Positions 1-11,633 are shown, numbered from the stretch's first letter. The stretch is 64,000 nucleotides of DNA from Lepidodermella squamata (GCA_047495785.1 JBLDXI010000001.1:4216001-4280000); one strand, 5' to 3'. A program made the numbers and translations. The notes: generated by a model not told the origin, from the sequence alone.

Positions 1-780
1 AGTCCACAATCAATTAGTTCGCGTTGGTATTATATGCGAAATGCAAAGACTCACCTTCTTCGGTGGTAGAAAAAACTGACGAGACATCCAGCCGCAAAGC
101 CGAACAAGAGGCTTGATACGACGGCAGCTCGACCTCGCAATAAGTCGGACATTGCGCGAGATTTGTTTCGATGATGATATTGTAAGTAGTATATATGGCA
201 ATTTTCACGAGGCCCGCTCAATCATTGCTCAATGCATGTTCACCGAGGTGCGTATCTTGTACTGCTTATTTGCGCAGCCCCCTGCCGTGCCCTGCAATAG
301 AGTAAGGACCCATACGAGCGAAAGATGCATTTTTTGCTTGCAGATCATAGTCTTGTAAGTGTTGTGTGTATTGAGCGCGGCTAAACACGGTGTTACTACA
401 TGATAGAAGCATTTTGCTATCAAGTACTCTCGTAGAGGGCATAAGTACGCTCTTACCGACCATTCGCGCCTATTTATCAAACGCTGCAATCGGATATTGG
501 CTTCATCCCATTGTTCATGCAGCGTTATCTGAACTATTGCGCGTTGCTTTATGCGGTAAACTGGTTAATAAAACAGTTTCTAAGTTTGAAATTGAGAATT
601 GAAGCACGTGATTGAGCTATGGAGAGAGCCCTGCTAGACAGGCCAGTGTGATCAGTGATGGTTAAAAATCAATTCCAAAGAAGAATTTCTTGATTAGCTT
701 GAACATCTCCGACCTTCATAATCAAAGCAGCTCCTCAGGGTCAAATAATTCGATCACAGTGTTGAGGCTGCTGTCGATGC
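1..780. other. Intergenic, no gene recognised
   Basis: Only short open frames without recognisable domains or splice-linked continuation are present on either strand. I see no supported gene, RNA or repeat here. Confidence 0.5.
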
Positions 781-784
781 TGAG

Positions 785-1204
785 TCCATAGAGAAAAAAT
801 GACCAGAGAAAGCACTCAAGCTAAAATATCTAAATCCTCATTTTAATTCAAAGTTGACTTTCTCAAAACGGATATCTCCGTTTTCTACCAAATTTTGCAT
901 GCCTATAGAACGCGAGCTGCTCTTTCACGTGGTATAAGATTTGAGGTGGGCAACCCAACCGTTGTTACGATACAAAAACCTCGTTTTCACTATGGTTTTA
1001 CTTAGTTTGATGATATCAAGACTGAGCAGCAATTGCCCACCTCAAATTTTATACCACGTGAAAGAGCAGCTCGCGTTCTATAGGCATGCAAAATTTGGTA
1101 GAAAACGGAGATATCCGTTTTGAGAACGCACTTCTATAATAATGGAGATCAATATTTTAGCTTGAGTGCTTACTCTGGTCATTTTTTTCTCTATGGCTGA
1201 GTCA
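785..1204. repeat. Fold-back (inverted repeat) element
   Basis: Bases 862-953 are almost perfectly the reverse complement of 1033-1124 (about 92 bases per arm), with a spacer of about 80 bases. The pairing resumes further out: a block at about 790-826 (gagaaaaaatgaccagag, then gcactcaagctaaaatat) matches the complement of about 1157-1203. The whole unit would form a long hairpin. No transposase is encoded inside, so it is best read as a non-autonomous MITE or fold-back element. Its exact outer ends are not fixed. Confidence 0.8.
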
Positions 1205-1420
1205 TAAGTCTTGGCGTATGAGGGTGAAAGACCACTAGTGCCTAGTGCCTTTTCGAGGATTTTTGTTTTGTTTTTGTTTCAATGTTGATCATTTTATTGA
1301 TTATTATATCAATCTAATTGCCGATCAAAAAAAAAGAAATTAACCGAGTAAGTATTTTCATTTTTCATGGCACCTATTGATTGGCTTTGTCGCCTCACCA
1401 TTGTGTGTCTGTTTCGATGA

Positions 1421-1690
1421 TCACGGCACCTGCATCAACAGGTCGAGGATCTTAAACTTTCGTCAAGCTCAATTGGCAAACACCTGGCCACTCACGAAGT
1501 GCCGAATAGCTTCAATATTCATGCCCACTTCAAGGTGTTACGCAAGTGTCCTAACAGATGGGACTGCCTGGTGCGCGAGAGCTTACTCATCAAGAAAACG
1601 AAGATCGCTGTGAGCCTCAACGTGCAGTCCGACTCAATAAAATTGAAGCTATTTTTACAGATGATATTTTATCCTGATTCTTTGTTGTGA
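1421..1690 (+). pseudogene. Penelope-like retroelement C-terminal (endonuclease) fragment
   Basis: In one frame, from about 1421 to a stop at 1690, the translation runs HLHQQVEDLKLSSSSIGKH, then HFKVLRKCPN, then LLIKKTK and SLNVQSDSIKLKLF. From memory this resembles the C-terminal GIY-YIG endonuclease region of Penelope-like elements, which end with a similar 'LN.QSDSI..KLF' block just before the stop. A stop codon lies just upstream in the same frame (tga, about 1418-1420), and no reverse transcriptase domain is visible 5' of it, so the copy is 5'-truncated and dead. The stop is followed within 50 bases by the hammerhead-like motif annotated separately, which supports the assignment. Confidence 0.6.
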
Positions 1691-1735
1691 TTTCGCCCTT
1701 TTACTGTACTAATTCTTGGTTTGTTTCTTTGTTAT

Positions 1736-1800
1736 AGCCTGATGATGGTCCGCGCAAGGGCCGAAACGTCGCTTAAAAATAAGAATAAAGTTGTGGTTAA
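1736..1800 (+). ncRNA. Hammerhead-ribozyme-like motif in retroelement tail
   Basis: CTGATGA (1739-1745) is followed by a short hairpin, GGTCC paired with GGGCC (1747-1751 with 1758-1762, one G-U pair), and then GAAAC (1763-1767) and GTC (1768-1770). This order (CUGAUGA core, stem II, GAAA) is that of the hammerhead ribozyme, which is known to occur at the ends of Penelope-like retroelements. One extra base sits between the core and stem II, and stem III is not convincing, so this copy may be a decayed or half ribozyme. Confidence 0.5.
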
Positions 1801-1949
1801 AAGCAACCTACGGTCGCTCTCTTTTTTACTCAATGTTTACCCAACTCGGGTATTTATCTTATCAGTAAATCGAAGAGTTTTGCCATCCTAGTGTATTTTG
1901 TTTATTATTTATTTATTTATTTTTCATCATTTTATTTAATGATTACTTC

Positions 1950-2800
1950 TTTATGATCTTTAAGAACTCAAAATTTACTCATCTTCCTGTGGGCCTTTTC
2001 GATCTGATCATAATTGATGAGGCTCACCACTATCCGGCGATTTCCTGGAAGCGGATAGTGGACCATTTCCCTGGCAGTAAGAAGCTGTTCCTAACAGCTA
2101 CGCCTTAACCTAAAGGCGAAAAGATTCTGCCAGGAGTGGAAGAATGCTTCGTTTATACGAGACCTCAGGCGATCTCGGATGGAATTATAAGGCCAGTAGA
2201 TTTCTCCGGAGAAGTCGGGAGGTTTGGTGGTAAAGATCCTGCTGAAATTACGACGATGGCTGTTATCAAATTTGGACTACCGTGATAAACTCGTGTTTGA
2301 CATTACTAATAGGTTCTATAGTTAGGCACAAAGCTCTCGTTGTGTGCCAGCAAAAAGAGAGCCTTATTACTATCAGTGAAATGGAGAAAACCTTCAATTG
2401 AATTGGCCATGAGAAGTTACGGTTTATCATGGCGGCATAGCGAATTCTGACTTGGAGACTGCATCAATGAGGAATTTCGGAATTGGCACCATCAGAGTGC
2501 TAATTGTATGCGAATTGCTCAAGGGAGGTTTCGACCACAATCTAATCAGCGTGATCGCAATACATATATCAGAACATTGCCAAGACCAGTCATTTTTACT
2601 TCGCACAGCTGGTTGGACGCGGTGTAAGAAAAGCCTCTCTTACACCGCACAGACGACCCAATCACGGCCATGGTCCTCGCCATTCCAAGTTTAATCAACG
2701 AGAAAACTGTGACTTGTATGACAATGTTCCTGACGATACCGGTGATGAAAATAATGACGAAAGTGAGCCTGAGGAATTTATGCCTTCAGATCAGGAATAA
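1950..2800 (+). pseudogene. Pseudogene of an SF2 (DEAH-box, ResIII-like) helicase
   Basis: The plus strand contains a Walker B/motif II block, DLIIIDEAHHYPAISWKR (from about 2008), followed by motif III KLFLTATP and then a TAA stop. After this come further frame-consistent segments (ISDGIIRPVDFSG), broken by stops, and motifs V and VI in shifted frames: TIRVLIVCELLKGGFDH near 2480 and an AQLVGRGVRKASLT-like segment near 2600. A C-terminal acidic stretch (DDTGDENNDESEPEEF) ends at about 2800. The many stops and frame changes mark it as dead. Such helicases occur both as host genes and as cargo of mobile elements; which applies here cannot be told. Confidence 0.7.
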
Positions 2801-2821
2801 TACTGAATTGACGCTTCGCAA

Positions 2822-4655
2822 GTGATTTTAATTTTATTCGATATACCTAAAGTAAGGACTCATTCATTTTTGAACCACTTTTTTACTTAGAATTAGCTCT
2901 GTAATATAAGTGTCGTTACTATTGATTTGCGGCTGCCGGGTTCTGGGTCACGGAAGCTAGGCCGATATCTGCTATAAGACAAAGACTTGTTTACACCCCC
3001 AAATTGTAAGCTAGTAGACGCAGACAATTTAAGACACGCCTCGGCGAGCGTACCATAATCTATATTCAGACATAGCTATCTCATCTTTCAATTCCTATCC
3101 CATGACCAGCGAGAATCGATAATTATGAATTGTATTTTAATCTTTTTACGAATAGGCTTGCGGCTAACGAGTAAAATAAGCATTAAACATCTTTCCCTAA
3201 AGGTCTAAAATCTAAAGTGTCGAAAACCTTGAGCTGTTGAATGTCCCATCGTATATTTGACACATAATTGTTTTGAAGTGTCGTCTTACGTTATATTGCA
3301 GCTAATTGAAAGAACAATGTACGAAAAACGCATGCCTCGATTCGTTCATTATCTTATATTTCATCTTTCATCACACATACGCATGCCGCCCCTGCACGGT
3401 AATTTGGGTTCGGCTGAGCGGGGTAAAATTTGCACACGTCGCGGCTAATTATTTCCGTTTGCTGGCCTGGATTGCTGGCCATCAAATTTGCGTAGCCATG
3501 TGATCAATCTTAGAATTCGCCCCAGAGTAAACAAGACCCTGGCTACGACATAGGTTAGCGCTAAGTTTGGAAAATTCTATGCATTATTTATTTATCGGGA
3601 ACCCTAGTCGCGGCGGTTTATTTTGATTATTCATCGCTAATAAAAAATTTACAAAACTACGCCTTGTGTTTGTTTCTACCGCAGAATTTGCTCATTTTGC
3701 AATAGACGTCAAGAAAATTCTTCATGTCTTCCGTTACAAGGGGTCATTTTTACCTCACCAGGGTTAGAAAGTTCCGCTTAATCTCGCGTTCCAGAGGGGG
3801 GCTGACGTAGGTCCTAATTAGCCATTTGCGTGAGTCCAATAACAGGAGGAATTGTTACACTATAGAGTGCTTACACAAGATTCACAAGTTTTCAAATATA
3901 GCTGATGACTCTGTGCTGAAAATAGCCTAATGCTCCGGATAGGACTAGTTTGAGACACGCATGATTGGCTTTTGTGAATTTTGCGAATATTTCTGTATCT
4001 GTAGGACCCGTAAAATCGCACCTGGGTACTTCCCAATTTCTCATCTGTCTAGTTAACATTCTTTCCTAATGCGTAAAAATTGCATGCAGAAAATAGGAAT
4101 ATCGGTGCAGTAAGCGCAAAAAGCTTACAAGCTCAAATTCAAAATTAAAGCTGATAATTATGTTTACGCTTATATCCAGCGCCTAAATCCTTCACTTATC
4201 TGGCTAGATATAGCCTTAGGAGACTAAAAACAGGGAAATTTTTGTTTTTTGTCTCTTTTCCCGAAAACCGAGCAAAGTCTGGACAAGTAAACCGAGCCCA
4301 GGGCTACGCTACAACTAGAACCTCTATTCTACGTCCTAAGTGCGTCGTCAGAGAAAATCGTCTGCGCTTCGTGTCACTCTATACAGAGTGCTAAAAAGCG
4401 GAAGCACGGTCACACACATATGTTTTGTTTATTAAACTAATGGTCGGGCAAAATGCCGTAGGCGCGGCGATCGAGCGAAAATGCTTCCGCTTGTGAACGA
4501 ACCCTAGCTCGTGAATTTCGGCGAAAAAATGTAGTAGCCGCTCTCTTGCCTTTTTACGCAAATGAAACTTCGCTATCAAAGCTCATTTCCATCAATTTTC
4601 ACCCAAGCGATCACTCAACCTTGATTAATCGTTGAAGTCTCATCTCTAGATTGCC
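2822..4655. other. Intergenic, nothing recognised
   Basis: About 1.8 kb with only short, domain-free frames on both strands. No convincing splice-linked exons, repeats or RNA genes were seen. Confidence 0.4.
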
Positions 4656-5045
4656 GTGCCAGTTTTTAACTTGAGAAAACGTAACATGCCTCTTTTCGCT
4701 TGGATATCGCCTGTTGGCCGGTCCTCGTTAACTCGAAATCAGTCGGTCGAATCAGCCCCGCCGTGTTTGAAGCCTCGAAAAAAGAATCAAAGCCCTCGTT
4801 TGGTTCGAAACCAGAGTCTCAACTACAAGTACCGCCATACAGTTTCTTCAGAAACTTCACCAATGAACGAAAAGAAAACACAATCTTCACCAGTTAACAA
4901 CAACTTCATCCCGCAATTACCGCCAGGTAGCTTTGTATCAGCGATTTACACTCAGTCGCCTCAGAACTACAGCCAGAAAGTACTATCGTCACAAAAACCC
5001 GCGATCAGTGACTCGACAAACCAAAATGCAGTGAAAAGTCAATGA
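4656..5045 (+). CDS. Hypothetical basic, Ser/Asn/Gln-rich protein
   Basis: A 129-residue open frame rich in Ser, Asn, Gln, Pro and Lys, with no recognised domain, signal peptide or membrane segment. An AATAAA lies about 60 bases after the stop (near 5107), which fits a 3' end. The frame might be the last exon of a longer gene, since a tctag acceptor-like site lies just upstream (about 4646-4650). The composition is disordered-protein-like and could also arise by chance. Confidence 0.3.
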   Translation: MPVFNLRKRNMPLFAWISPVGRSSLTRNQSVESAPPCLKPRKKNQSPRLVRNQSLNYKYRHTVSSETSPMNEKKTQSSPVNNNFIPQLPPGSFVSAIYTQSPQNYSQKVLSSQKPAISDSTNQNAVKSQ

Positions 5046-5558
5046 TATTCCCTCACATTTCTGTTCCCTTTCGACTTTCATTTTTTCTATGACTGAATAT
5101 AAGACGAATAAATCAAATGTTTCGCTATTTTCGTCAGTTTTTTTTACACCAAATCAGGACTCGAAATCTTGTTTATGTTTCGAACTCCAGAAACGAGTAA
5201 CCACACCCGTTTCGAACTTGGTTCATCGATTTTCGGTTCTAAGCAACCTAATATTGTTGTAGTAGGTCGTTACCCCGCTCAGTGCATTATCGATTCTTCA
5301 GCCTCTGAAAGACAGGTCTCATGAAATGCGAGCTTACAGTTTATCTCCATTCTTGTCTCTTCTTTCAGGATATAAAACTTTGAACATTCATTTCAGCGAT
5401 GGTCGGTGCATGTCACCTCCTGATGCGTGCTATGAAAGTTTATTCCAGGCATGTGACAAAGCGTGACATAACAAATGAATGTATTGTTTTGATCCTTAAA
5501 TGCGATAATTACGTCGTGTTTATGGATTCAGCTCAAAGTATCCAATTATGTCTGGTTT

Positions 5559-6716
5559 TCACTGGCCGATTAAAGTGAGAAGAGCTAGCTTGTAATCCCC
5601 GGAAGTTTCATCCTGTCGCGAGAATAAGTCATAAGCTACGCAAATTATCGATCGTCAATCAACTTACTGCGACAGCGCTGTAAAGGGACTTGCCGTATAG
5701 GCGTTGGAATTCGCTCTTTATCGAGCCAAGATCGATGTCGCACCGAGCGACAATGACGCGGATTAGCGCTTTATCTCGCGTCCCTACACCAGCCATGGCT
5801 TCGTACAAACGAGTGGCGAAGTAAGTATGCGGGTTACGAATTGCTTGAACTGGAAAATTCGTTGAAAAACAAACAAAACTCTCAAACGTAATCACAAACC
5901 AACTGCAAGAAGGGTCAGCTCTGTTTTTCCATCGAAGGCGGCTTTGATCACGTCAATGATGTCCTTTTGATAATCCGCTTTGTAAACGTCAAAAATAACG
6001 CGGAGCTGTGAGTAGCTTCGTGACGTTAAAATTGACACGAAATTCTGCTCAGTTGGTGAGTCATGGAGTAATTTTGCATCAACCTGGGCTGAAACAACGT
6101 CAGGAATCGAGTTTCCGGGGCGGTTGCAGGCTAGCAGTGCGAGGAGAAGCTTCTGAAAAGCGCCGCTTGTATCGCCCAGCACGTCTACCTCAAGAGCACG
6201 TCCGTACACTGAAAGGCAAGCATTCATTCCAGATTAAAAAACTGCGAAAATATATGGTATAGCTTCGCCTTCTCATTCTCACTCTTGAAATTATGATATG
6301 ATTTGAAAATAATCCTCACTTTGTCTGTAATTCTGTTCAATAGCTCTGAGTTCTTCGCTTGATCTTGTGCAGACGATTTCGACCAGGCAGTTCGCATCGG
6401 TTCCGCCGTTCTCAATCGCGTCGTGGAGCTCAAAAGCAGCCAATTCAACTGGGGTCTTCAACAACCGCTCCATGACCCACCAGAAACCTCCGCTCGTCTC
6501 ACTGTCAACTTCCTTATCCAAATCAACCTTGTAGATCTGCTTGTAGGCCTTCTCGATCTCTGACCGTTGTTGCCATGATCGCTTGCATAAGATACTCACG
6601 ATGGCCTCCTCATTCGTCCCAATGCCTTTCATGGCATTGTACAGTACCTCGCAATCCTTCTGAGCGTTGAAGTCGGCAGCCGCTCGAACAGTTGGATTGT
6701 AGTAGTCGGTCGACAT
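5559..6716 (-). CDS. Annexin 1 (four-repeat annexin, short N-terminus)
   Basis: Four coding exons on the minus strand, 6716-6320, 6208-5900, 5849-5668 and 5612-5559, join with intron phases 1, 1 and 0 to encode about 313 residues, a normal annexin length. Annexins bind acidic phospholipids in a Ca2+-dependent way. The N-terminus (MSTDYYNPTVRAAADFNAQ) leads straight into repeat 1 (MKGIGTNEEAI), then repeat 2 (ENGGTDANCLVE), repeat 3 and repeat 4 (MAGVGTRDKALIR), ending DETSGDYKLALLTLIGQ. Repeat 3 lacks the GxGT calcium loop and reads DSPTEQNF, six residues shorter than in annexins 3-6. It is the closest relative of annexin 2 downstream on the same strand, and the two share promoter sequence. 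Confidence 0.92.
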
Positions 6717-6779
6717 TGTTTTATGTTGGCCAGCTGTGAAAGATGTTTTCTTGTTGAGCTGTATAATACTTAACTAAGC

Positions 6780-6925
6780 TCTCTGTACGTGAAAAGCACA
6801 CAATACCGGCAGAGAGTCATTTGTTGGCTTGGTGCAAAAAAATTGTTATTGAGCAACGTGGTCACACATGAAACCTCGAATCTTCTCACAGTTCTGCAAT
6901 GACGCCATAAACACGATGAGATGAC
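6780..6925 (-). promoter_or_regulatory. Upstream block shared with annexin 2
   Basis: The region just 5' of annexin 1 (acacaataccggcagag, tcatttg, aaaaaattgttattgagc) closely matches the region 5' of annexin 2 at about 9839-9965. Both lie about 90-220 bases upstream of the start codon in the same orientation. It is therefore the duplicated promoter region. Both copies also contain a CACGTA block nearer the gene. Confidence 0.6.
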
Positions 6926-8587
6926 CAAGAAAATACCTAATTTGCCATAGTTTGGAAAGAGTTCCTTCCGGTGTTGGGTACAGAAATATGATCTTGGAGA
7001 TCGAGGATCATATCAAGGACGGCGGCTACTTATGCGCAGTCAAAGTTTAATAACAGAGAGAAAATATTCAAAGTATATTAAGGTTATACAATACAGCCCC
7101 TAATTTTCGCACACGATACCTCTTGCGCGCAAATATCAGACTTCACCCTATTTTCCTGCAAGCATGGTTTCATGAGGATAAGAATGAACTTTTTTTTGTC
7201 ACAACAGCCGAGCCTTCGGTCAACAAAGCATGGCGTGTTTATTGGTAATTTTCCGAAATTGACATAATCTCCTATTTTGAACATTCCCACAAGTTGTGAA
7301 CCTGAACAAGCCAACGATGTTAAATAATTTTCACAGCTACCAAAACCAGTTGAAATTTTTTGAATGATTTCTCTAGTTTTTCATCATCCTCAGGGCTAAC
7401 AAAGAACAAAGTGGGCACTAAACTGACCCCCTCTATGTACTGAGATTGCTATATGACGCTATACAGCTTAATCCTTTGGTTGACATGGGACGTAATATAG
7501 GATGCCGCGGCTTCGAAGCTCCCATTACGTGACCGCTCGCTTTCCACCCGGCGTGAATAATTATTCCGTGAAAACGATTTAATTTTATGTCTGGGAATTT
7601 CGATATATAAACTTTTTTAAATTATAAAATATAAATAGTAATTGTTTGAATGCCAATAATTAAAAACTGCTGAGAATTAATTAGCAGCAAAGGATCGGCG
7701 ATAAGATGTGTAAAGATGTATTGATCTCGTCTTATTTTTCTCATTTTTCGTTAAGATTATTGCTAAAAGTGTAATGAGAAGATTTCATTGATCGAGTTGG
7801 ACTCTGGCCTCTTTAAAAATATTCCACTTTTCTAATTGTCTGCAAGCCGCGGCGTCCTATAGTACGTCTTATGTTGGTTGAGGCCACAGAGATAGTTTTG
7901 AGGTAGAGATTGATAACATTTGAAAATTCAGAACAAATTGGTAAGTTTGACAACAGCTGATCGCGCGAAAATAAAACGCGCGAAAAATAAAACCGGGTGA
8001 AAATAGGGCCCTGCGCGAAAAATAAGGGTTGTAAAGTATTCTATTCAAGTGTATATTCAAGTAAATTTTAAAGTATATTCAGCCCCCTGCGCAACGCTTT
8101 GTGACCCCATTCTTAGCATTTGTTTGAATGCAGGCAAAGGATGAGCGCCCTCGCAAAACTTACCAGTCATGTCGAATATATCTAATACCCAACAACAACT
8201 TGATTTCCTAAAATCCTTAGCTTTCGGGCGCATAATTGTACCTCTTAACGGTAATCGAAAAAGCGTTATCCTTTCACTGCCGAATGAATATTCTCGCAGG
8301 GTATTGATCTCCGAGCATTGCTTTCCGATCGAGAGTGCATGCGTTTTTATTCTCGTATAAGAAAATTTGAAATCTATTTGCCTATTTAACCCTGTGACCT
8401 CGTTAGTTCCTAACTCGTGCCAATTTACTTTTTACAAAACGTCGCGTAAAAAGCGTTTCATTTTTATTGCCAAGATCTGACTAAATCTACAAACAAGCAA
8501 TCATTTCAATCTGGGATGTTGCGTCAGTTCAAATACATCTCGGGCTTCTAGCGGAATCAGCTCGAAGTGTCCAATTTTGTCCCCTTT
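6926..8587. other. Intergenic between annexins 1 and 2
   Basis: No gene recognised. A short run near 7970-8030 repeats a gcgcgaaaaataa-type unit three times with variations. The rest is AT-rich sequence with short domain-free frames. Confidence 0.4.
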
Positions 8588-9751
8588 TTACTGGCCGATT
8601 AAGGTCAGAAGAGCTAGTTTGTATTCGCCAGTAGCTTCATCCTGGAGGAAAAAAATAAACCATTCAAATATTGCCAAAATAATCGATTTTTAAACAACTT
8701 ACAGCGACAGCGCTGTAAAGAGACTTGCCATATAGGCGTTGGAATTCGTTCTTAATCGAGCCAAGATCGATGTCACAGCGGGCAATTATGACGCGGATTA
8801 GCGCCTTGTCACGAGTCCCTGCACCAGCCATTGCGTCGTACAGACGAGTGGCGAAATAAGCGTGCGGGTTGCGGATTGCTTGAACTGTGAAAAACGGCAT
8901 GAAAAGCTTACAAGATATCCTAATTTATGCCTACCGACTGCAAGAAGAGCCAGCTTAATGTCTCCTTCGAAAGACGATTTGATCACATCGATAATGTCCT
9001 TCTGATAATCAGCTTTGTAAACGTCGAAAATGACGCGTAGTTGGGTGTAGCTGCGCGAGGTTAGGATAGACACAAATTTTTCCTCAGTTGGAGTATCGTG
9101 GAGTACTTTCGCATCGACCTGGGCTGAAACCACATCGGGAATCGAGTTTCCGGGACGCTTGCAAGCTAGCAAGGCCAGGAGAAGTTTTTGGAATGCGCCG
9201 CTTGTGTCTTCTAGAACATCCACCTCGAGAGCTCGTCCGTATACTGAAAGTATGAATGATGAATTGAGCTTTTAACTTGTCTAACTTCTAGACAACGTTT
9301 TGAGGTGTTTCCTCTAGGTTCGAATGTCTACAGTCAAACTTTCAGAATTCTCACCTTCTTTGTATTTGAGCTCAATATCTCGAAGTTCTTCATTTGATTT
9401 GGTGCAGATGATTTCTACCAAGCACTCCTCGTCTGTTCCTGCGCCCTCGATCGCCTCATGGAGCTCGAAAGCGGCTAATTCAACCGGGGTTTTCATCAGT
9501 CGCTCCAAAACCCGCCAGAAATTTCCGCTAGTCTCACTGTCAACCTCCTTTTCCAAATCAACTTTATAGAGCTGTTTGTAAGCCTTCTCGATCTCAAAAC
9601 GCTGTTGCCATGATCTCTTGCAAAGGATATTCACGATAGCTTCTTCATTCGTCCCAACGTCTTTCATGGCATTGTAGAGGGCCTCGCAATCCTTCTGAGC
9701 ATTGAAGTTCGCTGCAGCTCGAACAGTCGGGTTGTAGTACTCGGTTGCCAT
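8588..9751 (-). CDS. Annexin 2 (four-repeat annexin, short N-terminus)
   Basis: Exons 9751-9355, 9243-8935, 8884-8703 and 8641-8588 (397, 309, 182 and 54 bases) are identical in size to those of annexin 1 and encode about 313 residues. The chosen ATG gives MATEYYNPTVRAAANFNAQ, collinear with annexin 1; the open frame extends further 5' but only through upstream flank. Repeats 1, 2 and 4 keep calcium loops (KDVGTNEEAI, EGAGTDEECLVE, MAGAGTRDKALIR). Repeat 3 has DTPTEEKF in place of a GxGT loop, the same six-residue deletion as annexin 1. The C-terminus is DEATGEYKLALLTLIGQ. A TATAAG lies about 75 bases upstream of the ATG (about 9824-9829). Confidence 0.92.
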
Positions 9752-9832
9752 TTTCTCTTTACAGATGCTTGATTCTAGTAAGAACTTAGAATTATGCTGT
9801 CTAGTTGAGCTGAAACAAAGCCGCTTATACGT

Positions 9833-9965
9833 GAAAGAACACAATACCGGCAGACAGTCATTTGCCGGCGTGAGGAAAAAAAATTGTTATTGAGCTGCGT
9901 GGACGCACACACTAATTCGAGAATCATCTCATAGTTATGCAATTACGCCGTCAACAAGATCATGA
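9833..9965 (-). promoter_or_regulatory. Upstream block shared with annexin 1
   Basis: This is the counterpart of the conserved block 5' of annexin 1 (caataccggcag, tcatttg, attgttattgagc), followed by a weaker match over the next 60 bases. It lies just beyond the TATA-like sequence of annexin 2. Confidence 0.6.
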
Positions 9966-10166
9966 CGCTTTAAGGAGAAATCACTTTCGTCTTTATTTTC
10001 CAGTTCGTCGTCATCCAGCCGATCTTAATGCTATTAGATCACTCGTATAACAGGGTTTAAATGTCTTAACATCAAAGTGACGTCACCGTAATAAAATGCA
10101 AAAAAAATAAATTTTGTATAACAGAGAAAGGTTTCAGAGAAATTTTTCTCAGCGTTGCTAATGAGT

Positions 10167-11633
10167 TTAACTAGCGGCAACGCACGAGCTGACGGTTGGG
10201 TCGTAGGGTCCGGCGCCTGGGCAGCAGCGGTAGGATCGGCTAGGGTCGTAGACGGGCTTGAAGCCCTGGCAGCAGGTGTAAGTGGTCGAACAGGCCGTGG
10301 TCATGTCCATGTTTTGAACAGGCTGAGATTCCTGAATGGGTTGGTTAATTTGGACAGGGATGATCGGCTGCTGTTGTTGTTGCTGAGGGATTTGTTGTTG
10401 TTGTTGCTGCTGCTGGAAGGGGTTGAAAGCAAAGAAGCGAGAGAAATCCATGACGTTGCCCATTGCAGGCAGAGTCGAGTCATTACAGCGAGACGAAGTC
10501 ATGTCGTAAATCGAACGGCCACAGCAAGCTAAAAGAAAAATGTTCGGTTGAAGTTATGAGTGGTTATGAGTGAGTCAATGACCAATGACTTATCATACAG
10601 TGTTGAACTATTGAACAAAAAAGTACACACTGCTGGTTTGGAAAGTTTCATGGTTAACTTCACAGGATTCCTATCGCACTCTAATCATAACCCTAACTCC
10701 AGCCATCGCCAGGAAACACACTACGCCTGTGATCTTATTCATAAATCAAATCCTTTCCCCAACTGTTATTCTACTACGAGAGAGTGTTTAACTGAAAAGC
10801 TCCTATTGCCTATAAGGCGAATGACCTAGTTTTTGAAGCTTATGATTTCAGCTTGATAACAACTTTTACTTCTTCGAGAATCTTACCATATTTGCTGAGG
10901 GCATTAGACTCCTGGAAGAGATACTGAACTCCATTGCAAGTCAGCGAGGCCGCAGCCGGAGGAAGTTGGGGTTGCTGTTGTTGCTGAGGCTGCTGGACCG
11001 GAACTTGAACGGGCGCCGGAGCTTGCTGGACTGGAATCGACTGCGGCACCTGTTGCGCAGGTGTCGAGTCTCTGCCCACGCATTGGTGCGTTGGCCAGTG
11101 GTAAATCTGCTGGCCACAGCACGAATAGTACTGAGCCTGGTCGACAGGAACTAAAAACCTTCCGCCAGCACAGTTAATCGTAGCCATTTGGGGCTGAGCC
11201 TGGCGCTGTTGTTGTTGCTGCTGAACAACAATTGGCTGTACCATTACAGCGTCTGAAGGCTGGCTCTCATAACGGTAAACAGGAACTGTCTGTTGGGGCT
11301 GGGCGACTTGAACCGGTTGAATCTGAACGAGTTGAACCGGCTGATTTTGAGGCTGAGACGAAGACTCGACAACTCGAATTTGCTGGATAGACCTCTGGTT
11401 CGTATTGTCGTTCCCGCCCGTGTATTGCATCGGGATCTGCACATTTCCGAGTAGGGCGGATATGAGGGGTGAGTTAAGGCGTAAATTCTGAGGATCTTGC
11501 TGCGAGTTCGGGTCAACAAATTGAGCTAGACCTATTCGGGCTTTCCGTGAAATTCGAAAAGTCAAATTGCGGTAGTGTCCTTACCTTGCGAGGTCAGTAG
11601 GCTGACGAGAAACGGCAGTGTGATGAATTTCAT
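10167..11633 (-). CDS. Secreted Gln/Pro-rich CCG-module protein A
   Basis: Exons 11633-11585 (49 bases, signal peptide MKFITLPFLVSLLTSQ), 11531-10887 and 10528-10167 join in phases 1 and 1 to give about 351 residues. Long Gln/Pro/Val-rich stretches (PVQLVQIQPVQVAQPQQ and several poly-Gln runs) alternate with cysteine modules of the form C-x(10-15)-Y/F-x-CCG-x(3)-Y-x(6-9)-C, as in YYSCCGQQIYHWPTHQC and ACCGRSIYDMTSSRC. The C-terminal module is CSTTYTCC, then YDPSRSYRCCPGAGPYDP, then a last cysteine. I do not recognise the family. The composition suggests an extracellular structural or adhesive protein. It forms a tandem family with the two genes upstream and shares an identically sized first exon with protein B. 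Confidence 0.8.

Noticed and set aside
10155-10532. Plus-strand open frame over CCG protein A
   Set aside because: It is the antisense shadow of the poly-Gln and cysteine-rich exon; the minus-strand protein has signal peptide, splice sites and paralogues.
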